DNA of 27,782 bases from an uncultured Clostridia bacterium (GTDB lineage Bacteria > Bacillota > Clostridia > Oscillospirales > Butyricicoccaceae). Positions 8,440-17,900 of the stretch are shown here, in pieces (position 1 is the first letter of the stretch; every line of letters starts with the position of its first letter). The stretch is from positions 1 to 27,782 of the forward strand of contig CANUCM010000114.1 of the NCBI GenBank assembly GCA_947856675.1. The letters are read 5' to 3'. The notes beneath the pieces are model-generated. The model worked only from the letters and a program-made list of their open reading frames with translations, did no database searches and was not told the origin of the DNA. The translations under genes and the position numbers were made by a program.

Positions 8440-10056
8440 TTATCCCAGGGATTCGCGCTCAAACACAATCTGTCCGCCGGTCATGGTCAAAAGCACGCGC
8501 GCATCCCCGATATCGCGGGAGGGCAGCGTAAAAATATCGCGGTCCAGCACAATCAAATCCGCCATATACCCGGGTTTCAGGCGGCCTTTTGTGTTTTCTT
8601 TGCCCTCAGCATATGCGCTGCCCGCCGTATAGCAGTCCACCGCCTGCTCCACGCTCAGGTTCTGCCCGGGCACAAACCCGCCCTCAGGGAACCCCTGCGG
8701 ATCGGTGCGCGTCACCGCCGCCGCAAGACAGGGGAAGGGATTGCAGTCCTCGACCGGCGCGTCGGTTCCGAACGACACAGGCGAGCCAAGCTCCAGCAGC
8801 GTGCGGAATGCATAGGAGGTGCTCGTCAGCTCCCGCCCGACACGGCTCTCGGCAATGTGGCTGTCATAGTGGATAAACACCGGCTGCACCAGGGTGAGAA
8901 TGCCCATGCTCCCAATGCGCCGAAGCTGCTGCGCATCGGTGATCTGGCAATGCACCAGCCCGTGCCGCAGCGTGTTTTTCCCGCCGGCGAGCACCTTTTC
9001 GTAAATCTCCAGCATCTGTTCCACCGCGCCGTCGCCGATGACGTGGGTAACCACCTGCATGCCGCTGCGCTGCGCCGTTTCGCACAAAGCCAGCGCCTCT
9101 TCCTGGCTCAGCGCTTCCACGCCGCGATTGCCCGGATCGTCACGGTAGTCGCTGCGCAAAAGCGCCGTGCGCGCTCCCAGCGACCCGTCCTTAAACAGCT
9201 TGAGCGGACCGAACGCCAGGCGATCCCCCTGCGTTTTTTCGCGCACGCCGCTGCGCAGGAAATCCGAAAACTCCCGCTGTGAGCTGAAAGAAATCTGATG
9301 CCGGTAGCGCAGCGGCATGCTGCCTTCGTCGTGCAGCTGCTGCATCACCCGCACAGCCAGCATTCCATCCCCCTGCTGCGCGTCATTGGACTGTACCGAA
9401 GTCAGCCCCACGCTGACGGCATACTGCATGGCCCTGCGCACCCACGCCTTCCACGTTTGCTCCGTCACCGGCGGGATGACGTCCGCAATCATGTCCAGCG
9501 CATGCTCGTTGAAAATGCCGTCGGGCTGCCCGTCGGGCGCAAGGCCGAACCGTCCGCCCTCGGGCTGAGGCGTTTGCCCGGTAATGCCGGCCTTGCGCAA
9601 AGCCGCGGTATTGGCCGCGGCAATGTGTCCGCAGATGCGCACAAAATACAGCGGAATGCTCTGGGAAATCTGATCCAGATCGCTGCGCTGCAGAAGCCGC
9701 TTTTCATCGGTAAAGTAATCCTGGTTCCACCCGGCTGCATAAACGCCCTGCTGCGCCTCCGGATGCTCTGCAACAAACCTGCGTCCCATCTCTATCACGT
9801 CGCCGATCGACCGCGCGCCGCTCAGGTCCAGCGTGGACAGCCGCTGCCCGATGTTGAACAGATGCTGGTGGCTGTCGTTCATTCCCGGCAGGACCAGGTT
9901 CCTGCGCGCATCCAGCACACGCGCATCCCTGTGCGCAAGCCGCCGGATCTCCGCATCGCTTCCCACCGCGGCAATCGCCCCGTCCTGCACAAGCAGAGCG
10001 CTTTCAAAATGCCCAGGCTCTATGTAGATCTTCGCGTTGACAATGGCTGTCTGCAT
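8440..10056 (-). CDS. YtcJ-like metal-dependent amidohydrolase (amidohydrolase family 3)
   Basis: Hydrolase of the amidohydrolase superfamily, 538 aa, no signal peptide, so cytosolic. The metal-binding set can be followed: His63-x-His65 in NDSHQH after the small N-terminal beta-sandwich, a candidate carboxylated lysine in GPLKLFKDG (Lys286), His338 in VTHVIGDG, His365/His369 in RHGLVHC, and Asp432 in SFGTDAPVE. The C-terminus returns to the beta-sandwich (GRLKPGYMADLIVLD). The family includes N-substituted formamide deformylase and many enzymes of unknown substrate, so no substrate is assigned. The start is fixed by GGAGGGG (complement of 10062-10068), 5 nt upstream. It is transcribed from a good promoter divergent from the aldo/keto reductase. 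Confidence 0.9.
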   Translation of the reverse strand: MQTAIVNAKIYIEPGHFESALLVQDGAIAAVGSDAEIRRLAHRDARVLDARRNLVLPGMNDSHQHLFNIGQRLSTLDLSGARSIGDVIEMGRRFVAEHPEAQQGVYAAGWNQDYFTDEKRLLQRSDLDQISQSIPLYFVRICGHIAAANTAALRKAGITGQTPQPEGGRFGLAPDGQPDGIFNEHALDMIADVIPPVTEQTWKAWVRRAMQYAVSVGLTSVQSNDAQQGDGMLAVRVMQQLHDEGSMPLRYRHQISFSSQREFSDFLRSGVREKTQGDRLAFGPLKLFKDGSLGARTALLRSDYRDDPGNRGVEALSQEEALALCETAQRSGMQVVTHVIGDGAVEQMLEIYEKVLAGGKNTLRHGLVHCQITDAQQLRRIGSMGILTLVQPVFIHYDSHIAESRVGRELTSTSYAFRTLLELGSPVSFGTDAPVEDCNPFPCLAAAVTRTDPQGFPEGGFVPGQNLSVEQAVDCYTAGSAYAEGKENTKGRLKPGYMADLIVLDRDIFTLPSRDIGDARVLLTMTGGQIVFERESLG

Positions 10057-10085
10057 ATTTTCCCCTCCGGTATTTTTCTGTTTTC

Positions 10086-10115
10086 ATGATAGGAGCTTTG
10101 CATCCCGTTTGTCAA
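10086..10115 (-). promoter_or_regulatory. Promoter of the YtcJ-like amidohydrolase
   Basis: On the minus strand, TTGACA (10110-10115, perfect -35) is followed after 18 nt by TATCAT (10086-10091, -10). Transcription should start near 10079, giving a leader of about 23 nt. Confidence 0.8.
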
Positions 10116-10127
10116 GAGCCGCCGCTT

Positions 10128-10156
10128 TTGGCTTGTTCTTTTTTTCATTTTATAGT
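10128..10156 (+). promoter_or_regulatory. Promoter of the aldo/keto reductase
   Basis: TTGGCT (10128-10133) and TATAGT (10151-10156) are separated by 17 nt. The predicted start is near 10163, about 36 nt before the start codon. Confidence 0.65.
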
Positions 10157-10198
10157 ACACTGGTCCTATCATCACACACAGTCTGAAGGAGGCTCTTT

Positions 10199-11338
10199 AT
10201 GGAAAAGAGGAAATTCCGCGGCACGGGCAGCGAGCTGTCGCTGCTGGGCTTTGGCTGCATGCGCCTGCCCAAAGTGCACCCTGACAAGCCGGACATTCAC
10301 CTGACCCAGGCGCAGGAAATGATCGACTATGCCTATGCGCACGGCGTAAACTATTACGACACGGCGTGGCCCTATCATCAGGGACTGAGCGAGACCTTTA
10401 TCGGCCGGGCTCTTAAAAAATACCCCCGCGACAGCTTCCACCTGGTCAGCAAAATGCCCGGCTGGGAATGCAAAACACCGGAGGACGCATCCTACATTTT
10501 TGAACGCCAGCTGGAGAAATGCCAGGTAGAGTACTTTGACTTTTACCTTGCGCACGCCATGAACGCCGAACGCCTGGAAGCCTACGGGGCCGCCGGCGTG
10601 TTTGACGTTCTGCAGCAGAAGAAAAAAGAAGGCAAAATCCGCCATCTGGGCTTTTCGTTCCACGACACCCCCGAGGTGTTGAAAAAAGTCATCGATCTGG
10701 GCTTTTGGGAGTTCGGACAGATCCAGCTCAATTACCTTGACTGGACCATGCAGCGCGCCAAAGAGCAGTATGATGTTCTGCAGTCAGCCGGCCTCCCTGT
10801 CGTCGTCATGGAGCCCGTGCGCGGCGGCGCCCTGCATTCCCTGTGCCCGCAGGCCATCGAGCTTTTGAAAGCCGCCGAGCCCCAGGCCAGTCCCGCTTCC
10901 TGGGCTTTGCGCTTTGCCGCTTCCCTGCCCGGCGTCATGACCGTGCTCTCCGGCATGAGCACGCTTGATCAGGTGGTGGACAACGTTTCCGTCATGTCGT
11001 CGTTTACCCCGCTGACCGACAAGGAGTATGCGCTGCTCGAACAGGTCGTCGAAATTTACCAGAAGAGCAAAACCGTTCCCTGCACGGGCTGCCGCTACTG
11101 TATGGACTGCCCCTCCGGCGTCGACATCCCGCTTTTGTTCTCGCTGTTTAACCAGTTTATGCTCACTGAGGACAAGGGCGCCTTTGTCAAGGGCTACACC
11201 GATGCGGGCGACAGCAAGCAGGCGCATCACTGCATTGCCTGTCGGGCCTGCACTCACCACTGCCCGCAGGGCATTGACATTCCCGAAAGGATCGCAAAGG
11301 TCAGAGAGCTTGCCGAAAAGCTCATTCCCAAAGAATAA
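10199..11338 (+). CDS. Aldo/keto reductase with C-terminal iron-sulfur domain
   Basis: Oxidoreductase of 379 aa with two parts. Residues 1 to about 280 form an aldo/keto reductase barrel with the catalytic tetrad Asp54 (YDTA), Tyr59, Lys85 (LVSKMP) and His119 (LAHAM). Residues about 290-379 carry two ferredoxin-like cysteine groups: Cys295-298-301-304 (CTGCRYCMDCP) and Cys345-348-351-355 (CIACRACTHHCP), enough for one or two 4Fe-4S clusters. The first group has CX2CX2CX2C spacing in place of the usual last X3. This fusion is common in anaerobes and suggests electron exchange with ferredoxin-type carriers in addition to, or in place of, NAD(P)H; the substrate is unknown. GAAGGAGG just upstream sets the start. 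It is a single-gene unit between its own promoter and a shared terminator. Confidence 0.93.
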   Translation: MEKRKFRGTGSELSLLGFGCMRLPKVHPDKPDIHLTQAQEMIDYAYAHGVNYYDTAWPYHQGLSETFIGRALKKYPRDSFHLVSKMPGWECKTPEDASYIFERQLEKCQVEYFDFYLAHAMNAERLEAYGAAGVFDVLQQKKKEGKIRHLGFSFHDTPEVLKKVIDLGFWEFGQIQLNYLDWTMQRAKEQYDVLQSAGLPVVVMEPVRGGALHSLCPQAIELLKAAEPQASPASWALRFAASLPGVMTVLSGMSTLDQVVDNVSVMSSFTPLTDKEYALLEQVVEIYQKSKTVPCTGCRYCMDCPSGVDIPLLFSLFNQFMLTEDKGAFVKGYTDAGDSKQAHHCIACRACTHHCPQGIDIPERIAKVRELAEKLIPKE

Positions 11339-11345
11339 AAAAAAG

Positions 11346-11374
11346 AAAGCTCCGCTTTTAGCGGAGCTTTTTTT
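11346..11374. terminator. Bidirectional terminator between the aldo/keto reductase and addA
   Basis: The perfect stem AAAGCTCCGC (11346-11355) / GCGGAGCTTT (11361-11370) has a TTTTA loop. It has A-rich sequence on its left and TTTT on its right, so it can end transcription in both directions. The addA stop codon lies 5 nt beyond the stem. Confidence 0.93.
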
Positions 11375-11375
11375 G

Positions 11376-14300
11376 TTATAAGCTCACCGCGCAGCCCGTG
11401 GCCAGGTAATACACAATTTTTTCCTGCACCGAAAGCCCGAAAATCTTGTGCGCCGCGCGGGCATAAATGTCCAGCTGCAGCCTGTGCTGTTCCGCGCGCT
11501 GCGCTTCGGTACCGGGCTGCACCCGGTCGGTTTTAAAGTCGACGACACACAGGCCCTGCTTCTCAAACAAAAGCAGATCGATGGCGCCGTTCATCAGGAT
11601 TCGCTCGTCTTCCCCACCGGGCAGCCCCAGCTCGCCGGGCGAAAACAGCGCTCCAAACTCATACTCACGCACCACACGCCATGCATCCCGCACCCGGCCG
11701 GCCAGAGCTCCCGTAAAAAACCGCTCTGCCGCCGCACAGTCCACCAGTGCCGCCTCGTCTGCCCGCAGCTTTTTATTCGCCGTCAGCCGCTCAAGTTCGA
11801 GACCGACTCCCCCGGCCTGCCGGCACACATCGTAATCGGCAAGCGACAAAAACCTGTGCGTGGCGCTGCCGCGTGCCCGCGCATCAAAGCCCTCCTGCGA
11901 GCTTTCCGCATGGTAAAACCGCACACGGGGCGCTGCTTTTGTCTGCTCGATTTCCCCCGCACCGGGCACCAGTTTTCGAACGCCCGTCGGCGTCAGCTTG
12001 GAAGGCAGCCGCGACACCTGCTCATAGGCATACACTTCATCCATGCACTTGAGCAGATCCGAAAAGTCCTCTTGCTGCTGCTCCTGAGCCGTTTGCACAT
12101 TGCGCCGCTCGGCGTCCGGTATATCCGTATAGTGCAAAACCTGCACCCGCAAGTCCTGTTTCTCCGCGTCCTCCGCCACCGGCACCGGCCTGCCGGCCAG
12201 GCTGCGCAGGCACTGCGCCGCCGGGTGCGTCAAAAGCGGCGCGCACACCCACATGGCCGCTGACGCCTGGCCGGCCAGCGCCTGCGGATCGAGCGGTCCT
12301 TCTTCGGCGTACTGCGCCCATTCGCCGAGCTTTTTCTGCGCGTCGGAGAGCGTCATGGTCAAAATCAGCTTTTCCCGCGCACGCGTCATTGCCACATACA
12401 GCTTGCGCAGCTCCTCCGCCCTCTGCTCCCCCGTGATACGGGCCGACACCGCTCTGTACATCTGTGTGGCGTATTCCGCACGGCTGCTTTCGTCGCGAAG
12501 ACGGATGCCGATGCCCATTTTTTCATGAAACAGCACCGGTTTTTTGACGTCGTCGGCGTTGAACGCCTTGGAAAGGTCGCACACAAAAACCACCGGGTAT
12601 TCAAGCCCCTTCGACTTGTGTATGCTCATCAGCTGTACAGCGTCGCTGCTTTCCGGCGCTCCCGGGGCCTGCGCCCCGCTCTCCGCCTTGCGCTCGACAA
12701 AGCGCAGAAAGGCATGCACGCCGCGGGCCGATTTCCCCTCAAAGCCCATGGCCATGTTGACCAGCCGTGAAAGATTGCGGACGCGCCCCTGCCCTCCGTC
12801 CAGCGCGGCAAATACCCCCAGAGCTCCGGTTTTCCCGTACACATAACGCAAAAGCTCCGACACGGTCATATCCACAGCGCGCGAACAGAGGTCGTCCAAA
12901 AACTCCGTGAATTGCCGGGCCGGCTCATACCCCGCCGCAGCAGCCGCTTCCAGCGCGTCACTGTAAGCGCCCTGCCGGTCATATTGCCGGATTTCCGCCA
13001 GCTCGTCGGGAGAAAAGAAAAAGAGCGGCGAACGCATGACCGAAATCAGGGGAATGTCCTGCCGGCGGTTGTCGGCGATGCGCAGAAGCGACAGCATGAT
13101 TTGTATTTCCATGGCGTCAAAAAATGCGTCTCCGCCCGCCGCAGCCGCGATGCCCAGCCGGCCGAGCGCCTGCCTGTAATACGGCGCCTTGCTCTGAAAC
13201 GAGCTGAGCAGCACGGCAAAATCACCCGGGCGCGCCGGGCGCACCGTCCCGTCCTTCTGGCTGACTGTCTGCGTTTCAAGCAGCTGCGCAATGCGCGATG
13301 CGACATACTTTGCCTCCGCCATGGGACGCTCCGGCGAATCCTCATCATCGCTCGCGCCCTGCATGTCCAAAATGCACAGCTCGCTTTGGCAGCGGCCTTC
13401 ATATTGCGCGCCGGCATACAGGCGCTCTGTGTCGTCATAATCCACATCGCCGAAACGGCGCGACATAATCCGGGAAAATACAAAATTGCACAGAGAAAGC
13501 ACTTCCGGCCGCGAACGGAAGTTCCGGTTGAGCGCCAGGCGCCGGCTGAAAGCCCCGGGTGTATCAAAATCAGCACCTGCGCGGTATTTTTCAACAAAAA
13601 TATCCGGGTTTGCCAGACGAAAACGGTAAATGCTCTGCTTGACGTCGCCCACCTGGAATACGCCCCCGCGCTCCGGCGCAAGCGCGTCAAAAATTCTGTC
13701 CTGAATCTCGTTTGTGTCCTGGTATTCATCGACCAGAAGCTCGCGCAATGAGCCGGAAATCTCCTTTGCCAGCTCGGTGCGGCCGCCCTGCCCGTCGGTC
13801 AGAAGCCTCAGGGCCAAATGTTCAAGATCGCTGAAGTCCAAAAGGTTCCGGCTGGCTTTTTCCTCATCATAACGCTGCGAAAAGTCCCGCACAAGCGCGC
13901 ACAGCCCCCGAATCAGCGGCTGCGCCCGCTGCATTTCCCGCGCGATATCCCCGCTTTCGGCACACAGGTATTTCTTCCCTATCTCCTGTATGCGCGCGGC
14001 AAAAGCGGCCTTGGCCGTCCTGACACGCTCACGCAAAAGCTCATCCCCCGTGCGCAGCGACGGAAGCCGCGGATTGGAAAAGCTCCTGCATGCCGCAACC
14101 GCACTGTCCCAGCCGGTGTCCAGCGCCTGCAAAAGCCCGTCGGCGTACTCCAAAAGCTGCGTCAGCACCGGGCTGTATTTTTCAAGCAGCACGGCATCCC
14201 CGCGCAAAAGCTCCAGCGTCTGTTCGATGCCGCGCGCCGCAAAGCAGGCGGCCTGCCGGGCAAGCTGCAGCAAATACTGCCCCCAGGCCGTCTGATCCGG

Positions 14301-14909
14301 GGAGCTGCACAGCGGCTGCTGCATCTGGCTGTCAAGCCAGCCATCCGGATCGGGGTGGCTGCGCAGCTTTTCGTAAATCTCCAGCACCACGCCGGCCAGG
14401 CGCTCATCACCGCGCTCCTCACAAAAAGCGCGCTGCAGCGCCTCAAATTCCTCCGACCCCTGCGCATAGGCGTTTTCCAGCGTATCGTCCATCGCCGCAT
14501 CCTTGAGCAGCGAATACTCGGTTTCATCCGCAAGGGAAAAGTCCGGGGAAACCCCGCACAGCGCAAAGTTGCGCCGCACAAGATCCATGCAGAATGCGTG
14601 CACCGTCTGGATGCGCGCCCCCGGAAGCAGCGCCAGCTGGCGCCTGAGCCGCGCATTGCCCGGTTCAGCCGCCAGCCTGTCAAGCAGCGCCGAGGCAATC
14701 TTTGCCCGCATCTCCGACGCCGCGGCATTGGTAAACGTCACCACGAGCAGCTCATCTACCCCGGCGGGTTTTTCACCCTCGCACAAAAGCTCTATCACCC
14801 GCTGCACAAGCACGGCTGTTTTGCCCGACCCCGCCGCTGCCGACACCAGAAGCCGGCCGCCCCGGCTTTTGACAGCCTGCTTCTGCTGGGATGTAAACTC
14901 AACCGCCAT
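11376..14909 (-). CDS. addA: ATP-dependent helicase/nuclease subunit A (AddA)
   Basis: The motor and one nuclease of the AddAB complex, which resects double-strand ends for recombination until it meets a Chi-like site. 1177 aa, typical length. The UvrD/SF1A helicase motifs are intact: Q-motif FTSQQKQAV, Walker A AAAGSGKTA (near 23-32), LLVDEYQDTN (motif II), GDVKQSIYRFR (III), LNRNFRS (IV), MSIHKSKGLEYPVV (V) and LYVAMTRAREKL (VI). The C-terminal RecB-type nuclease shows Asp1111 (AIDLLLF), Asp1124 and Lys1126 (VVDFKTDR). The frame is open to ATG 14936, but ATG 14909 is chosen because GAGGAGG (complement of 14919-14925) lies 9 nt before it and the family begins with this region. It overlaps the end of addB by 11 bp, implying translational coupling and equal amounts. 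Confidence 0.97.
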   Translation of the reverse strand: MAVEFTSQQKQAVKSRGGRLLVSAAAGSGKTAVLVQRVIELLCEGEKPAGVDELLVVTFTNAAASEMRAKIASALLDRLAAEPGNARLRRQLALLPGARIQTVHAFCMDLVRRNFALCGVSPDFSLADETEYSLLKDAAMDDTLENAYAQGSEEFEALQRAFCEERGDERLAGVVLEIYEKLRSHPDPDGWLDSQMQQPLCSSPDQTAWGQYLLQLARQAACFAARGIEQTLELLRGDAVLLEKYSPVLTQLLEYADGLLQALDTGWDSAVAACRSFSNPRLPSLRTGDELLRERVRTAKAAFAARIQEIGKKYLCAESGDIAREMQRAQPLIRGLCALVRDFSQRYDEEKASRNLLDFSDLEHLALRLLTDGQGGRTELAKEISGSLRELLVDEYQDTNEIQDRIFDALAPERGGVFQVGDVKQSIYRFRLANPDIFVEKYRAGADFDTPGAFSRRLALNRNFRSRPEVLSLCNFVFSRIMSRRFGDVDYDDTERLYAGAQYEGRCQSELCILDMQGASDDEDSPERPMAEAKYVASRIAQLLETQTVSQKDGTVRPARPGDFAVLLSSFQSKAPYYRQALGRLGIAAAAGGDAFFDAMEIQIMLSLLRIADNRRQDIPLISVMRSPLFFFSPDELAEIRQYDRQGAYSDALEAAAAAGYEPARQFTEFLDDLCSRAVDMTVSELLRYVYGKTGALGVFAALDGGQGRVRNLSRLVNMAMGFEGKSARGVHAFLRFVERKAESGAQAPGAPESSDAVQLMSIHKSKGLEYPVVFVCDLSKAFNADDVKKPVLFHEKMGIGIRLRDESSRAEYATQMYRAVSARITGEQRAEELRKLYVAMTRAREKLILTMTLSDAQKKLGEWAQYAEEGPLDPQALAGQASAAMWVCAPLLTHPAAQCLRSLAGRPVPVAEDAEKQDLRVQVLHYTDIPDAERRNVQTAQEQQQEDFSDLLKCMDEVYAYEQVSRLPSKLTPTGVRKLVPGAGEIEQTKAAPRVRFYHAESSQEGFDARARGSATHRFLSLADYDVCRQAGGVGLELERLTANKKLRADEAALVDCAAAERFFTGALAGRVRDAWRVVREYEFGALFSPGELGLPGGEDERILMNGAIDLLLFEKQGLCVVDFKTDRVQPGTEAQRAEQHRLQLDIYARAAHKIFGLSVQEKIVYYLATGCAVSL

Positions 14910-17900
14910 GTTTTTCTTCCTCCTCAAGCAGCGCATGAACCTCGGCGTCTTTCATCGGCGCAAGCCAGCGCAGCCTGTCCTTTTCCATGCTCTCATCAAA
15001 ATGGCAGGCCGCACGGTAATCGCAGTAGTCACAGATGCTCCGCCCCTTTTCCATCCGGTGCGGCGTGGCCTCAATATCCCCGCCGGCCAGCCGGTCACAC
15101 AGCTCCCCGAGCGTGTTTTCCACCCGCCGCAGCAGACGCCCGAACTGTTCGGCGCTTGCCACGGCAGACGCCGCCGACAGCGTCCCGCCCTTGCCCGTCG
15201 AAACGGGCAAAAACCGGTATTTTCCGTCTGCCGCGTGCTCCAGCGCCTGCAGAATATCCGGGTCGCTGCGCACCAGCCCGATGCGCTGGCGGAGTTTGTC
15301 GAGCCGCTGCCCGATTTTTTCCGCGTCCTCGCCCTGCTCTGCCGGCACGAACGGATCCTTTGCCGGAATGTACAGCGCCCCGGCCGCTTGAATGCTCTGC
15401 GGCTGACTGCCGGTTTTTTCCCGGGCGAGACGCAGAAGCTCCGAAGATGCCCCGCGCTCCAGCATCAGAAGATACAAAAACATCTGCATGTTCAGCCCAT
15501 ACAAAACGTCCGAAAGACGAAACTTTTTGCTCCCCGTCTTATAGTCAACCACTTTGAGATACAAAAGATCCTCTTTGACATACCCGTCGACCCGGTCAAT
15601 TTTTCCGCCCACCTGCAGCGTGATGCTGCCGGAACGCAGCGTCAGCGGCGCAAGTTCTCCCCCTGCGCCAAAGGTCATCTCAAACGCCAGCGGTACAAAG
15701 TCTGACGCACAGATCTCCTCCCACACATTGCGCACCACTGCTGCGGCATGCCGCGACAGGGAGCGCAGCAGCCCCCGAAGCCGGGCTGTTTTATCTCCGG
15801 TGCCCCCTAAAACGTCCTCAATGTATTGCCGCGCCCACCGTCCGGCCGCCTGCTCCGGGCTGCCGCTCCGCCCCGCGCACAAATCGGAAACCGCGTGCTC
15901 CACGATATAGTGCATCAGCGTTCCGATTTCCGGCGCCCCGAAACGGGCTGCGCGGACGGGCCGTGCACGCAGACCGTACTGCATAAAATAAGAAAACCGG
16001 CAGCTTTCAGCCCGCTCCACCCGCGATGCAGTCATCCTGACCGTTTCTCCGTACAGCGCGCGGATGTTTTCCGGCTTTTTCAGCGGGCCGCGCGGTGCGG
16101 CGGCATAGCGGCGCAGCGCCGCAAAACGCTCGCTGCACTGCCTGTCCTCCGACAGTTTTTTCAGTGCGCAGGCCCCCGGCGCACCGCCTCCGCCGCCGGC
16201 CGCCATACACGCAAGCTCGTAAGCCGGGGTTCTCGCCGTCAGCGCAAGACGTGCCTGCGCCTGCGCTCCGCTCTGCATGCGAAGCTGCGGCAGAAGCATG
16301 CACATGCGCCGCACAAGATAGCTTTCCCGGCATTCGCTGCCGTCCGGCAGCGCCGCGGGATACAGCACGGTCACGCTTTCCGCGGGCGATGCAAATGCGT
16401 GATACACCTCGCTCTGCACCTGAAAAGCACGTTCTTCCGCAGTCTGGGTCAGCTCCACTCCGACCCCTTCCAGCAAAATACGCTCCGGCTCGCTCAAAAG
16501 GGTATCCCCCGCCGAGCCGGGCGGAAGCAGGCCATCCCGCGCCCCCAATACAAACAGATGCCGCACTCCGTCCAGGGACATGCGTTCAAAATCCCCCATC
16601 ACCACACAATCCAGCGACACGGGGATGCTGCCCACATCATACTGGGAAAGCATCAGCTCAAGCAGCCCGAAAAACTGGCGCTTGTCCATCTCCTGGCTGC
16701 CGACAACCAGCTTCAGCTGATCCATCGCGGAGCGCAGGATGTCGTACAGCTGCGCATATTCCGCAGCCTCCCGCGGGCGGTTTGCCCCGTTGAGCGCCTG
16801 CACGCGCTCCTCCAGCCGTTCTTCCAGGTGCTGTTCCTGCCAGCTGCACAACAGCGCATCGGCAAACTCCGCGCCCGTGCGGCAGCTTTCCAGCCGCTCC
16901 CGCAGCGCGCGCAAAGGAAGCCACACGCGCTCCCGCAGCACGTTGAGCCCGGAAAGCTCCTCTACCTGCCCCGCTCCGGAAAACCCCTGCGGCGACAGTG
17001 TCCATTCGCTCTCCCAGCGCTTGCCCGAAATATTCCACAGCAGCACATAACTTTCAAGCCGTTCCCGCTCCTCGCGTCCGAGTCCGCTCAGCCCGGCCTT
17101 GAGCCACGGCAGCACCGTGTCGGGGCGCATGCCGTCCAGCAGGCAGCGCATGCCGCCCAGCGCACCGAGAAACGCCGGCTTTTTTAAAATATCCTGCTGA
17201 CGGCTGACAAAGACCGGAACCCCGTATCGCCCGCAGGCATTTTCCAGCTTTTCCGCATACTCGTCCGGGTTTCCGCACACAACCGCCATTTCCCGCGCGC
17301 GCACGCCGTTCAGCAGCTTTTGCCGCAGCAGCGCCGCCGCCAGCTCACATTCGCCCGCGGAATCGGCAGAATCATACAGCGAAACCGCAGGGCACGGCCC
17401 CTCAAACGGCGCGCTGCCGAAGGAAAGCAGGTGCTCTTCCAAATACGCCAGCTCGGCGGGCCGCTGCGTCTTTCCCGCAAGCCGCACCGTTTCACACGGC
17501 TGCCCGACGCTTTCCGCCATGCGCCGGATACGGCCCAGCGTCTTGAACTGTTCGGCAAACAGCTTTTCGTCATCGCCCGCGAGCAGCGTGCACACCACAC
17601 TGTGCGCCCGCCGCGCAAGCCGGGACAAAAATACATATTCCTGCCGCGTCAGCCCGGCAAAGTCGTCGAGATACACGTCGATATCCCACGCTTCGCCCGT
17701 CTCATCCAAAACGGCCGCCGCCTGCGTCACAAGATCCTTTCCGTCAAACCCTTCGGCCTGGCACAGCGCGCAGTAACACGCGTAAATATTGGCAATGTCG
17801 ATCAGCTTGTCCGTCAGCGCACCGCTGACGCGCAGCAGATCTTCGGGACGAATCATGCACGCTTTCAGCTCGTCAGCCGCAGCAAGCAGCCGGCACAAAA

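Larger units (their letters stand above)
10086..10172. repeat. Nine-bp inverted repeat flanking the divergent promoters
   Basis: ATGATAGGA at 10086-10094 is matched by its exact complement TCCTATCAT at 10164-10172. The left copy covers the -10 of the amidohydrolase promoter. The right copy lies at about +2 to +10 of the reductase transcript. Arms are 78 bp apart centre to centre. It may be a paired operator, or simply two similar -10 regions. Confidence 0.45.

Noticed and set aside
14910..14936. Longer addA start at ATG 14936
   Set aside because: It adds nine non-conserved residues and has a weaker ribosome site. ATG 14909 follows GAGGAGG at good spacing.
13818..15557. Open frame of 579 codons on the plus strand across the addA/addB junction
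   Set aside because: It is a basic, Pro/Ala/Arg-rich shadow of addAB, which show complete helicase and nuclease motifs on the other strand.
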